Assembly: GCA_013398055.1 (NCBI GenBank)
Contig: VZRS01000483.1
Span: 152,524 to 216,523, forward strand
Direction of reading: 5' to 3'
DNA length: 64,000 bases
Source of the DNA: Ifrita kowaldi
Taxonomy: Eukaryota > Chordata > Aves > Passeriformes > Cinclosomatidae
Made by a program: the position numbers and the translations under genes. The notes below the pieces were generated by a model, which saw nothing but the letters and a program-made list of their open reading frames with translations, ran no database searches and was not told where the DNA came from. Below, piece after piece: positions 10,726 to 23,400 of this stretch (its first letter is position 1; each line of letters starts with the position of its first letter).

Positions 10726-13700
10726 CCCTGTGAGCCAGGAGCTGACCCGCCACACCCACCTCTCCTCCTGGCAGCCCCCCTCGTGCCACACTCTGTGCCC
10801 AGCAGTGCCCTTGTGCCAGCAGAGGAGCCAGGGCAGTGACCAGGCACTTCTCCACATCAGCACTTACCCATGGCCTCCGTCTTTCCAGCAGCTCCTCAAC
10901 ACGTGGCATAACCACAGCTCTCTCCCCCGTTGGGCTTTTAATTACATTATAAAGTTACTCAAGGCTTACACTGGCAGGTCATTAGTTTTCATATGAATTT
11001 AATTTAATCATAAACAACTCATCTCACTCCTTAGCGGCTCCTTAAATGTGGCTCTTTTTAATACTATTAACTTTGCTACAGCCACCCCAGAGAATTAATG
11101 GAGGTGCAGGCAGGTTGCCGGCGCTTTATTGCCCCTCCCCAAGGGCTCGTCTTCATCCTCCTCCCCCTCAGCCAAGCCCCAGACCACAGTGCCCTGCAGA
11201 GGTGGCTGCAGGAAGGTTGCTGGGTTGTCTGAAGGGGACATCAGGCCACTGGTGACCTCCCAGGTGCCTGCTGGGGTGCAGACACAGCGCTGGGTTACTT
11301 GTGGACCAGCTGCACATCACCCACACCCCTGCCCCAGTCATCACGCCGTGGAGCTCATGGAGATGACCTGTGGAATCCTCCCTCCCTTCTGTCATTGTGA
11401 CATTCGTGTGGGATGCTGGGGCTGGACCTGGAAGTGCTCGCCAAGAGCCTGGGATAGCACCAACATCTGGAACTGCAGCTCCTGATGTTGTGTGGAGTGC
11501 CCAAGCTGGAGCAGAGTTTTACTGTTTCTAAAAGCCCTGAAAGATGCACAAATCCTCCAAAGGATGGTGAGGAAAACATCCAAAGCTGCTGGTAAGAGAG
11601 GGAGTGTACACTGAGATGTGGAGCAATGGAGAAAGCAGATTAAGAGAGGAATAAAACAATTTCTGGTCTTCACATGCTGAAAAGAAAAATGAAGGTAGAG
11701 AAACACTTCAGCATCAGCATGGCCTTCTCCCCTGAGCTGCTGAAGGGATTCCATCACTCCTGGCTCCCAGCAGCACAAGGCACTGGCTGGCAGCTGATGA
11801 GCACCCAGGAACGAGCAGGGCTTGCAGAGAATCACAGCTCAGGCTGCAAAATGGCTCCTGTGTTTAATTAACAAGTCTAATGAGGGCTGTTGAGAGGAGA
11901 GGAGAGTGGCTCTGCATGCTGACCACATCACCTCCCCAGGGAGAAACGCTGGGAAGCGACTGTGGAGAGGCAGAGCCTGCCTTGGGCTCTGCTGTGCCTC
12001 GGTCATTTATCAAGGAATCTGTCAAGGATTTACTAAAGGAGCCCAAATGAGGGGCTTGTGAGTGACCTGGGAGTCCTGTGCCCGGCCCACACCTCTGGGG
12101 ATGCTGTGCAGGACAGCAGAGACGTGGCTGCAGCACATCCCACGATAAGGTTGGGTGGTACAGGTGCAACTGAGGGGAGTTTCAGGATTAACACATCATC
12201 CCCTGCTGCCCTAGCCAGAGGCTGAAGCTTCATGAACCCAAATAAAATAACATAACTATAATAAAATAACTACACAGGAGAGGTCACGACCTATACAAGA
12301 GTCAGGAACGTGCACTCTCCCTCGTGCCTGTCAGGATCAGCTGAGCAATTTAAAGCAAGAGGACAAATGACTTCTGAGAAGTCACCCCTCAGCTCGGATG
12401 TACAAATGGGTTTCTGCACGGCTGTAAGTGGACTCCAGCTGTCTGGGCACAGCTGGGCAGTCCCTGAGGTCTGCCTGGTGTCAGGGAGGGAGTGGAATGA
12501 GGCAGCAGTGCCCCACCATCAGCCCTGAGCTGCAGAGGGAACGCTGTCTGCAGTCGTCCTGGCATGGAGAGCCTGCTGCTGCTGCTGCTCACTTCTCAGT
12601 TTTAGAACTGGGAGGTTGTGCCAGGTGACTGAATGTCCTGGTCCTCCCTGTGTACAGAACAAATGCATCCATCTTCCTTGAGCCATCTCACAAAGATCAG
12701 TCAAAAATGCTGCTCCTACCCCTACAGAGGACAAATCCCTGCAGCTGAAGCCCAGCACGGCAGAGCTGGGACCACACCAGGGGTGGATGGATGTCACTGA
12801 TTCCCAGCTGTCACCAGGGATGATTTTCCACTGCTGTGACCCCTGAATTGCAGGGTTTAGGTGCCACCCATCACAGCCAGGCTGGCAGCAGGCAGCCCCC
12901 AGCCTGCCCAGGGAGGACAGAACCCATGCAGGGCGTGCTCAGCCCTCAGATGGGGGAGCTCTGGGAAACTCCTGAGGACAACGCGAGAAAAGTCCTGAAA
13001 CCCCGAGGAGAAGCAGAGATCTGGTGGAAGGGGTGCCACGGGGAGTGAAAAGCCAGGGAAAAGAGCGAGAGAGCCTTTCAGGAGCTCCAGTGTTGTGCCA
13101 TCTAGTGAGCGAGAGGAAGAGCAGCGAACATCCAGCCCCTGCCAGCCTGGGATTCCGGTCCAGAGCAGCCCAGGATGGGCTGCCAGGGCAGCGTGCCCCC
13201 GAAACGCAGCCCCTTCCCGGCCAGGAGAGGGGCAACAACAACCACCAGCAGCAAGGCAGGGCCAGCACCTCCGGAGAGGCTCGGATTGCTCAAGCCATGG
13301 GGAGTTTGGCACCTGGAGGATAAAGCAGGGGCCAGGGCAGCGGGAGCACAGCAGCGTTTCAGAGGGTCAGGGTGACTTTCAAGGACTCCTGCAGAGACAA
13401 AGGGAGCACAGATGCAGCCATGGGAGGAAAGTGCTCAGGCACAAGCTCCAAGACTCTCCCTGCCTGCCCTGCTTTTGCTTCCCCCAGAGAGTTCCATCAG
13501 CACGAGCTGCAAAAGCCCTTGGGCAGCCCAGAGGAGTTTGGAGCCCAGATGTGACAGGACGTGAACCACGGGGAATGCTGCAGCTGCTGCAGCACCAGGA
13601 GCTCCTCAGGGCTGTCAGCTCTGTTTTTAAAAATTAAGAAAGATTTTTACTTTTGCTTGGTTTTCAGCACAGCATGGGGATGAAATGGGAGTTAGCAGTT

Positions 13701-14834
13701 ATTTCTGGAATATACAGTACTTATAAATGTATGCTGAATCCTCATGGTTGAAGCTCCCCTCAGGCACTGCCAAGGACATGCAGATGAAGTTAAATATTCC
13801 CAGGAGATCTCCTGCTTCAGTGGGATACACTGAGACCAGTGCACTCCTGGTACACATAAACAAAATGATTAATTATGTGTCCTCAGCTACTCCATTCCTT
13901 ACTGTCTTGTGAAGCAAGGAGACAGGAACCCTCAGGCTTTGCTCACCCTTCTCTCTCTGCTCATTTAAAACCTCACCAGCAACAACTTCCAGTCCCAACT
14001 CCATCTCCTTTTCAGCACCTCACCTGGACTCACGTCCTGCACTTTTCCCTGGGGTGGACGCTGGCAGCAAGGTCATTTCCTGCCTGAAATCCAAGGTTAA
14101 ATTGGCAGCTTCTGGCACAACCTTCCAAAAATCAGGGCAAACCCACACCAGCTCCACGGGTTCATGTTAAAGCTGCCCTAATTTAATGTGGTGTGTCCTT
14201 GAGAGAAATGGATGAGAGCAGCAGGTGAAAAGCTCGGAGCAGGGAACAAAGGCCACGTGGGCTCTGTGGTGGGTGACAGAGGTGGTGGGAGCTTCTGTGA
14301 GCAGGAGGCAGAGATCCCTCCCTGCACTGACAGGGCAAAACATGATTTGCATCCTCGTCCCACAGCACACCCCAAGTTCTCCTGAGCAGAGGAGAGCGTG
14401 GGAAGAGACAGGGAGGCATCCCTAGGACCTCTCTGTCCCACAAAAACAAGGCTTCTGTCTGAGATTCCTGTTAAAGCCAGGCCAGCTGACTCAAAAGGAA
14501 GAACAATCCACGCAGAAATGCTTTGCACTCAGACTCAGGGTGCAATACTCACTCTTCACCAAGCAGGGTCAGTCCAGCACCATCGGAACACGCACTGAAG
14601 CCATCCAGGGAACGGCTGCTTCGCTTTCAGCTCCACCAGAATTTCAGCCTGGTGGCAAAGATGTCCCTGCCCCCGAGCAGCAGGAGAGGCTCCAGCTCAG
14701 TTTGAAAGAACTGGAGGTTCAGCCTTGCAAAGTTCAAATGCCAGCAGCTTTTCTAAGTCAGTAGAATCCAGACCAAAAGCAAAGCTGATCTGAGGGCACA
14801 GATGGCAACCAGGCATGAAATCAGAGCCATGCCC
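10726..14834. other. Intergenic stretch between STK10 3' end and SH3PXD2B fragment
   Basis: About 4.1 kb with no gene recognised on either strand. It includes a small A/T-rich run near 12240-12275 and a short CTG run near 12572. The longest minus-strand frame (11392-11835) resembles no family I know. Confidence 0.6.
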
Positions 14835-14853
14835 AGGTTTCTGAGTCTGTTAC

Positions 14854-14859
14854 TTTATT
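14854..14859 (-). other. STK10: Candidate distal polyadenylation signal of STK10
   Basis: AATAAA on the minus strand in the context TCTAATAAAGTAAC, with a second AATAAA 74 bases upstream (14928-14933) followed by a T-rich run. It is the last good signal before the transcript would leave the AT-rich block. Confidence 0.45.
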
Positions 14860-16318
14860 AGAGAGGTCTTTACATCAGAGTGATGGCCCCACTGGAGATA
14901 TTTTACAAAATATTAAAAAAAACATTTTTTATTCAAAGCCACATTTTTTAAAATTATGTCCCACCTCCCCTGAAAAGCAAGCTGGGTTTAATCGTGGTTC
15001 CTTCTCATCAGGGAACAACAAAAACATCCTCTTTGGAAAGGAGGGAGAATGATAACCACGCTGTAAACAACAGCCAAATGATGTCCTCCCCTTCTAGGAG
15101 AGGGACGTGGTCCGGAGCCCTGGCACACCCAGGGAGGGAACACCAAATAGGAGAAGGAGTGGACAGAACCATTCCTACCTCTGTTAGCAAGGCTGTGTCG
15201 CTCTCTCCAAGCTGAAAATCAGCCGGGCTGGAGGAAGGGAGAACTGATTTACCACGGGGACATTGCATCAGCTTTGAGAGCCCCCAGAAACAGCTCCTCC
15301 TCACGGCTGCAGGGTGTCCAGAGAGGGATGATGCTCCCTGGGCTGGTGGAGAAGGCACCAGAGGCAGCAATGCCCTTCAGCTGAAGGAGGAATGTGGTGA
15401 CAGAGTGCTGCAGGTCCCTTCAGGGACAGGCCCTGGGCTCTGATTCCTGTGACACAACAATTTCATAGAACAGCTCCAGCCTGACCCCAACAGGACCAGG
15501 ATCAGAACCACTGGGGCTGCTGTAACACATTCCTAACACCATTAAAAGTCCTCAGTCAGCCCCTTGTCCCATTTAGGAACATCCCTTTGCATTCATTAAC
15601 CTCACATCAGTTCCCTCACATCAGCCTGGCATTACCACATCTCAAAGGCACAATCCACACTTCTGGAGATGGGGCAGGATCCTATGTTCATTAACAGAGA
15701 CATCACTGCTGTGAAATCAGAGGAAACCTGGACTGGCCTGAAGAGACAGAGTCTTGCTAGCTTGCAGGAAGCTTATAAATACGGATTAGGAGCTCTAAAT
15801 GGGTAGGAAATGCCCACCCCAGGTACAGAGTTAAGGACCTGGGGGCTGCCTCCTCCAGCCCTGTACCTAGAAGTGAGGCACATCACATCCTACCTTTCCC
15901 TGAAATGCCAGTAAATCAACAGAGGAGACTTGAAAATAACAACTTTTTCTTCTATTTTCTTTTTTAAAGCAGAAATATTTTTTTTCTTGCTTGAGAAACA
16001 GGCCTAGAACAAACAATGCTGTCCAGAGAAAAACCTAAGTGCTGCCTTACACCTTTGGGTTGTGTAAAGAGGAAGGTGCTGCCAGTGAGGTCCCTGACCC
16101 CGTCCCCAGCTCTGTGCTCCCAGTCCCACCCAGCAGCTCAGCCAAGTGCAGGGAAAAGGGACAGAAAGGACAGAGGACCTGCTCTGCCACTCTGCCCACG
16201 ACTCCCAGCCAGGAGAACCTTCCAAAAAGCTGCGGCACATCACAAGAAGATGAGACATCAGTGGACAAAGAGATGCTGGGAGCAACTTTGCATCTCCTCT
16301 TCCCTTGTTTAACTCTCC

Positions 16319-16324
16319 TTTATT
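16319..16324 (-). other. STK10: Candidate proximal polyadenylation signal of STK10
   Basis: AATAAA on the minus strand about 990 bases after the stop codon. The downstream sequence is purine-rich and lacks a clear GT-rich element, so its use is doubtful. Confidence 0.25.
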
Positions 16325-17310
16325 CCTCCCAAACGATGCTCTGCAGCCGTAACCCGCTGGCCAGGCTGGCTGAGCCACACGGCCCCACACAGAAAGGACT
16401 TAAAAACCAGTCTCAAGCACCTGTGTGATCCCAAGAGCTCTGGCACTCACACCCTTCACCCCCCACTCATCATCCCAAAGGCACATGACTGTGACAGACC
16501 CCTCACTGTGTCACCGCGGGACCGAGCGCCGTCCCCAACCTCCCCTCTGCACCTGCACTTGCACTTCCCCAAGGACCAGAGCCTGCAGCCAGCTGGACAC
16601 TTTAATCACCCCAGAATCCTGCTGCCAGTGTTAGCTCAGTGCCACAGGGGCTGTGGTCACAGCAAAGGAACAGCAGAAGCATCTTTGGGAGGACATCGAG
16701 TCCCTCCCTGCATGGTCTGTGTGGGGAGGAGGAGGAGAGAAAAAACTCAGCCCTCCCTGGGCAAAAAACCCCAAATCGCTGTCTCTCTGTGGCAAAAAAG
16801 GGCCCTGTGGAGAGGAGGGAGTCTAAGGCGAGTGTTGGGGCCTCAAGGCCAAGGTGAGTTTAAGACAATGCCAAAGCTGCTCTGCCCCAGGCCAGGCCTT
16901 ACAAAGGACTGGGACAGGAGCAGCCTCGGTGGAGAGAGGGGGAGGCAGCCCTGCCCTGAGGGGCTGTTTCTCCTGGTCAGAGTGGCCACTGCTCCAGTCT
17001 GAGCTCACAAACCCAGCGAGCACCAGGCTCAGCCGGGACGGAGGCATCCAGCCAACAGTGCAAGTTGGGGGTCCCAGAGAGGACCCCAGAGAGGGTCCTG
17101 CCCCCATTCCCAGCCCGGAGCTCCTGGGAAAGCCACCCCAGCTTCCAGTCGGCATTCCCTCAGCGCGGAGGCCATGTTTATCCCAGGCAGAGCGAGGGGA
17201 CAGGAGGGTGCTGTGGTAAGAAGGGGCTGCCGAGAGGGTCTTCCAAGTCCAAGTCAGCCCCCTGCAGCCCAGGAGGACACAGCCAGTACCAGCTGGTGGC
17301 CTGCCAGGCA

Positions 17311-17451
17311 TTACAAGCTCTCTGAGGAGCTGAAGGGGACAAACTTGGCATGTTTGGTCGGGGACACTGGCGTCTGTCCATCGGCCTCCTCGCTCAGCTT
17401 GAAGAACATCTCCTGCTCACGCTTCTTCTGGTTCAGCTCATCCTCCAGGGC
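17311..17451 (-). CDS. STK10: STK10 exon 19, coding part and stop (residues 936-981)
   Basis: Encodes [20 protein letters not shown], then [20 protein letters not shown] and SSSESL before TAA. Acceptor is gcttaag. The tail parallels human SEEAECPNPSTPSKAAKFFP but is diverged and ends SSSESL. The Ser/Thr-Pro sites PVSP and SPT are kept. Confidence 0.95.
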   Translation of the reverse strand, partial: ALEDELNQKKREQEMFFKLSEEADGQTPVSPTKHAKFVPFSSSESL

Positions 17452-20400
17452 CTTAAGCAAAGAGAACAACACAAGGGCTGGGCTTGAGGTTGTTCTGGAG
17501 CTATGGGCACCGTCCCCTCCTGCCAGCCAGCCAGGACACCCTGCTCACATCACACCCAGCAGGCCCCACCTTCTTCCGTGGCCTCAGCTTGTCTCGCCAC
17601 TCCTTCATGTGCTGGTTGTGGTTCTCATCCAGGGACTTCAGCTTCTGCGTTTCGTGCTCGATCAGGAGGCGACACTTCTCATTCTAAAAACACATCAGCA
17701 AACACGACACCCATCATGCAGCTGGAACTGTGCATCCAGTGGTCAAACAGGATTTGTCTTGGCCAGGGACATTCACGGCTCTGAGCTCTGAGGCAACAAA
17801 AGCCTCTCAAGGCAAGAGCAAGGGGACATCAACTCTCTGACAGCCCTCTGCAGCCTCTTCTCGAGAGGCTGAGACCTGCACAGGCAGCTCTGGGAGGCCA
17901 AGCCATGAGGGATGAGTACCTGCAGATGCTGGAGCTCGTTGGTGTTGCTCTCACACTGGGCCTGCATGTCCTTCACCTGCGACTCGTGCTTCTGCTGCTG
18001 GTGCAGCCGCTCTGCCTTCTGCCTCTTCTGCTCCTGCAGAGCAAACTGGGGGAGACAAAAGCAGGAGCCCGTGTAGGCAGCATTGCTCTGGTCTCTGGGG
18101 CTGGCTGAGAGACCAGCCCAGCTTCCATTATTACACAGGAAAGAAGGACAAGCCCCGAGGATGCTTCCCAACACAAGTCACAATGGAGACAGCGCTGCAA
18201 ACTACGCATGATGCCACAAAACAGAGCCCTCTAACCCAGCAGTGGCTTAAAATCTGGAAATACCTGCATTTTCCCAAATTCCCTTCTCCCACCAAGCCAA
18301 GCCTCAACTCCTGGTGCCTTTTCAGGCCCTGACCTGTTTGATCTTCTCCCTCTGCTCGGTGACGCTGCCGCTGGAGTGGATGTGGAGGCTCTTCTTGTAC
18401 ATGGCCATGCGCGTCTTGCCCTCGCTGCGCTGGATTTTGGGCAGCCGGGCCCTCTCCTGCTGCTGCCGGACCTTCAGCTGCTCCAGCATGCGATGGTTGT
18501 AGCGCTGCATCTGCTCCCTTTCCTGCAGACAGACAGGGGTCAGAGGAGCAGGGACACCTCTCCAGAGTCCTGGGGAGAACAGGGAGAGCTGGAGAGCAGA
18601 TTTGGGACTCGCGTGGAAGTGCTGGTGACACTCCAAAGGGACAGGAGGGGGTGGCAAGGACTGAACATGCTGTGAAAGAAGGGGCTGGAAGTGCCAGTCT
18701 TCACTCCCTGCTCTGGGAACCAACCATGTTAACTCCTGGGCAGTGGCAGATTTCCAGCAAAGCCCCCCAAAATTCCCAACTTCCTGCACGTTAAATGCAC
18801 ACAACACAAAGCAAGGCAGCTTTACTGCCTTCTTGACATCAGCTTTAATCGGGTCCTTTTTCACCAATAATGACCAAGCCCTTGAACTCCCAACCCACCC
18901 TTCCCCCCTTACAGCCTGGAAGGGAGAGCCCCAGGGACACCTGGACACTTTGCTGGCCCACAGCAGCGTGGGAAGGTGCAAAGCCTTCACCTTGTCGTGC
19001 TTCCGGAGCAGCTCATGCCTCTGGAGGAAGTACTGGTCCTTCAGCTGCTGCTTGACGAGCTGGTGTTTCTCGTGCTGCTGATGCTCTTCCAGATCCCAGA
19101 TGCACGCTTCCCGGTCTGTGGGGAGGAGAAGGAGCAGGAGATAACCCACCCTGGCCTCTCAGCTTGGCCACACAAAGTGTCCCGAGCTCAAGAGACCTCT
19201 GTGCACACAAACAGTGCAGCAGATGTTGGGGGTGATCATTCACCTCCTGTTTTCCAAGAGAAATTGGTTGCAAACCATATTGGAGCCTGATTTCTTGCAA
19301 TTATGAAGCCTAATTGGTTCATATTTGTAAAGCACTTTGAAGATAAAAGCACTAAGTATTATTATTGTTAAACATTTAGACAGGACCTGGCAAGGCTGGT
19401 TTTTTCCACATGCCATCCTGCCAGCTTGCAACCCTGTCACAGCATCTGCTGCGTGGGAAGAGCCAGGGCTGGATAAACCCATGGTTACAGCATTGCCTCC
19501 CCTCCCTCACAGCCTCTGCCACCCACCTCTCATGAGCTGCTGCTTCTTGTTGAGGCACTCACGCTCCTTGTCGCAGATCTCTTTTTTGTTCTGGGCAGTG
19601 ATGTTCTTCATGGCCTGCTCCAGGTCCTCCTTCTGCTTGGCCAAAAACTCCTGCTCCTGTTAAAAAACCAGCAGTGCCACCATGAGCCCTCTTCCTGCTG
19701 CAGCTTGGAAAGCAGCTGCTGGTTTTTCAGAACCTGCCAGTCTTCCATCTACTTCATCTACTTCCATCTACTGCACACTTCCCAATCCTGGAATTGGGGG
19801 GATCTTCCCTGAGCCTCACCATGGTTTGTTTTTTCTGGGTGAAGTCGTCCATCTTCGCCTTCAGGTTCCCCTTGCGCAGTTGTCGTGGCAGCTTCTCGAC
19901 CTCGTTCTTGACCTGTGGGGAGGGAGACGAGATTTCCCTGCAGGTAACTGTAGGTGAGGAACAACCCCACCTCGTGCCACTGAACAGCCCAGGAATCACC
20001 CAAAACACCTCAGGAATCACCCAAAACACCTCAGGAACCACCCAAAACACCTCAGGAACTGCCCAAAAGCACGAGTTTCCTCATGAAACACCAACTGCTT
20101 TCCTCTCAAGTTCTGCCATGAGAAATGCTGAAGCTTCCTGGGAAGAAAGAGCTGCAGGAAAGCAGCTTCCCTCCCTCCTATCCCCTTTCTTACCTCCTTC
20201 TTCATCTGCTTGAGCTGCTCCAGGAACCTGGCGTGGTCGCGCTCCTGCTCCAGGCGGATGCGCTTGGCCTCCTCGCGCCGGCGCAGGGAGTGCTCCTGTT
20301 CCATCCTCTCAATCTGCTGCTTCTGCTGCCGCTCCAGGTTCTCCAGTTCTGTGTCATAGAACTTCTTCTTTGCCTGGCCAGGGAGGCAACAAAGCAAACA

Positions 20401-23400
20401 GGTCAGCCTCAGCCTCCTCTCCGCTTCGCTGACTTCCAGAAGTTAAAAAGGAAAAGGAAAAAGAGGAAAAAAAAGAGTGGCGGGGGTTGGTCCTGCTTGG
20501 ACTGAGCCTCTTTACAGAGGAGGGAAGCTTCCAACCAACACCTCACAAAGTTCAAAGCTCTCTGCTCCAACAGTGCCATGGAAGGAGAAGATCTTTAAGG
20601 TCCCTTCCAACCCAAACCATTCTCTGATTAACTTCCAAATTGTTCTCCAACAGAAGCTGCCCGTGGAGGGACCAAGTGTGTGAGCCCAGTTTATTCAATT
20701 TACACTCAAAGCCTTGCCAGATTCCCTGCTGTCACACTCAGGCCGTGCTGCTTTCTTGTTTAAAGGGTTTTTTTTTTCCCTGTGAATTACAACAGCACTA
20801 TAAACTGTTTCTCACAGTAGCCATGAACAGACATAAAAGAAAAGATCATTAAAGAGAGAAAGTCCAGAACAACCCTCCCCCTGTTACACCCTGCCAGGCA
20901 AAGGCTGCCAGTGCTTCCCAAGCTGCAGGAGGCTTAATGCCCACAAAACCTCCATCCTCCATCCGTGCTTCAAATCCCAAAAGGGTTCCTTGGTGGTCCT
21001 GCGATGCCCAAGGTTGCTGCAACCCAGAGAGCATCTCCCTGTGTGAGGAGCTGGATTCCCAGCTGATTCCCAGGGGTTTTCCCTCCCCTCGTACCATCAT
21101 TTCCTGCTCGAAGCGCCGCAGCATCTGCTCCAGCTGCTGCTGGTGTTTGTTGTTCAGCTGGGCCTGGTTCCTGTGCTCCTCCTTCTGCAGGAGACGCAGC
21201 TCCCGCAGCTCCTGGCGCCTGCAGAGGGGCAGGGGGACAGAGAAATGCAGAGTCAGGCAAGCTCGGAGGGAGGGGATGGGCAGAGAGGGTCACAGCCACA
21301 AGCAGAGCGTCTCAGCAGGGAGTGGAAGCAGCAGCTCCATCCCACAGCACCTTGCCCTGGCTTTGAGCACAGGCAGGAGGGAGATCCCAGCTGCCTGATG
21401 TGCTCCAGGCGCTGGGACACTGCAGGAAGCAGGATGCTACTTATGGGAACTGCTGGAAAACCATCAGCTTCTTCCACAGGTAAGGCCTGTCTTCATCCAC
21501 AGCTTCTCAAACCAGCCCTGGCAAAGCTTTTAGGGTGATTCTGCAGGCACTGGTGTCCCCCAGCACCCCAAATACCCATTGTACCAGCTGGGTCAGTGCT
21601 CACTGGTCCTCAAATCCCAGCTCAGGCCCAGCTGGACTGCTCTGGACCAGCCCCTGTGCTCCACATCCATTCTTACTCACTCCTGGGTGGCAGAAAGGGC
21701 AGTTTTCCCAAATTCTGACCCATCTATCACGACATTGCATCACTCCCCTCATCCAGCTCACCAGCAAATGAGCTCTGCTAATGAGCTTTCACATAAATCT
21801 GATATTGGGGCTGAGGAATAAGGCAGCCACAGGGACACAAAGTGTTTAGGACAAATTATCCTCTCAGGGAGTCCCCGAGAGCAGCACCAGGGAGCCTGGA
21901 ATTGGGCATCAAATGAAACAATTTGTATTTTAATTATTTTAAGGGCCTTTTCATTTCAGCACTAGAAACCGCAGCTCCTCTTTCTGAGAATAAGTCAGGG
22001 AGGTTTGAAAGCTGCAGGAGGAGTCATCAAGGAGGGAGGATACACCCATGAATATTAAATGATGCTCCAGGAGTTTACGACTCCCTTGGCCTTTCTGTTA
22101 ATGAAGTCTGAGGGGATGCGAGAACAAAAGGAAGAGAAGCATCTCGAGAAGATTTCTGAGCTTATTTCCATTGAGCCAGGCATCCCCAGAGGACAGAGCC
22201 AGACACAGCAGAGCTCCCCTTGTCACAGTCTTGCTGCATCTTGAGCTGCATCTCTCCTTCCCCTGTCCAAGTGCGACCAAGACAGAGCACAGGAGGACTT
22301 CAGGTCACTCCTGGATTAGCTCACGGAGAGGGAAACCCTGCCCTCCCTCCACCCCAGTGCCCCACTTGCCTGAGAAACCTCATCTCTTCATCCTTCTTCT
22401 CGTCCTCGCTGATGATCTTGGAGGTGGTGACGCTCACCTCCACCCCGTCCACCACGAACTTGCGGGTGCGTTTCAGGGTCTTCTTGTGCATCCGGGAATC
22501 CTGGGGAGGGCAGGGAGGAAAGGAGGAGCCTGTGAAGCAGCTCCTCAGGGCTGCAACAGCTGGAGCCCTCAGAGCAATTTTAATAATCCACATGCAGCAC
22601 AAACCATCAGTGAATTTGGAGATCCAGCCTGGCCACCACAGCACAGAGCAGCAGGACTTCCACCCTGAAGAAACCTGACCCACCTGCCAAAGACCCTTCC
22701 TCACCATGATCTAACACGGCTTACTCCCTGAAAAACCCAAAAAACTCCTTTCCCCCTCTGAAGGACCAACTCAGAGAACAATTCCATGTGTGGCATCGCA
22801 TTCCTTCTCCTCCTCCTCCTCACAGAGACCAGGTGTCCTGGGAAAGGTCGTGAGGAGGGGGAAATTCCCACATTCCCAGTCATTAGGGATTGCAGGCTCC
22901 TGTGGGGGATGGTGGCTCTCCAGCTCACAGCAGGAGGTGGGGAAACCTTTGCCAAGAAAGGTTTTTGGGCACGTTTCTGTACCAGGAAGTTCTCACTCAT
23001 GCAGGCAGTGTGATAAAGATCTTGTGCAACACATCCCCCTGCCCCCTCAAGTCACAACATTTCTTCTCCTGGAGCTCAGCAAATACCATTCCAGTTATTC
23101 TGCCTCTTCCTCTAAGCCATGCTGACCTGGTCAGCTCCAGGTCCCAAGCACTCCCAGCCTCCAGGAAGCTTTAGCAAAAGCCAGGAAGCCTGGGAGGTCT
23201 TTGTGCAGTCCCTGCTGACACAAACCAGGCCAGATGTAGGGCAGGCTGGGAAAACTGAGAAAGGCACAAGCCCAGACGAACTTTTTCCTAGGGCCAGGTG
23301 TCTTAGAAAAGAGCAGCAGAATGATGGGCTATGGATAAGGTTTAGGAAGTCACATTTGGGGTTTCACACTTGAGCAAGGACAAGTCAGGCTCGTGGCGTG

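Larger units (their letters stand above)
14835..17310 (-). other. STK10: Probable STK10 3' untranslated region
   Basis: About 2.5 kb with no recognisable coding sequence follows the STK10 stop. On the minus strand, AATAAA hexamers occur at 16319-16324, 14928-14933 and 14854-14859. The last two lie in an AU-rich stretch typical of avian 3' UTR ends, and the resulting length fits the long 3' UTR of mammalian STK10. The exact cleavage site is inferred; a short form ending near 16.3 kb is possible. Confidence 0.55.
17452..21094 (-). other. STK10: STK10 introns 11 to 18 (short introns)
   Basis: Introns 11 (20374-21094), 12 (19913-20193), 13 (19657-19819), 14 (19116-19526), 15 (18523-18990), 16 (18046-18333), 17 (17684-17919) and 18 (17452-17569) are 118-721 bases, all GT-AG. 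Intron 11 holds a CR1 tail and intron 12 a 21-bp tandem repeat. The coordinates of this entry also include exons 12 to 18, listed separately. Confidence 0.9.

Noticed and set aside
11392..11835. 147-aa minus-strand frame in the STK10-SH3PXD2B interval
   Set aside because: No family resemblance, no splice or promoter context, and no conservation information; most likely chance.
15460..15660. Possible CR1 tail (ttcatagaacagctccagcc)
   Set aside because: Only a few bases resemble the CR1 end (tcatagaa); no further CR1 blocks follow.
22366..22369. Donor for STK10 exon 10 at the downstream GT (CAA then GTGGGG)
   Set aside because: It would add residues and break the frame and the conserved FLR-RQEL junction with exon 11; the GC donor fits both.
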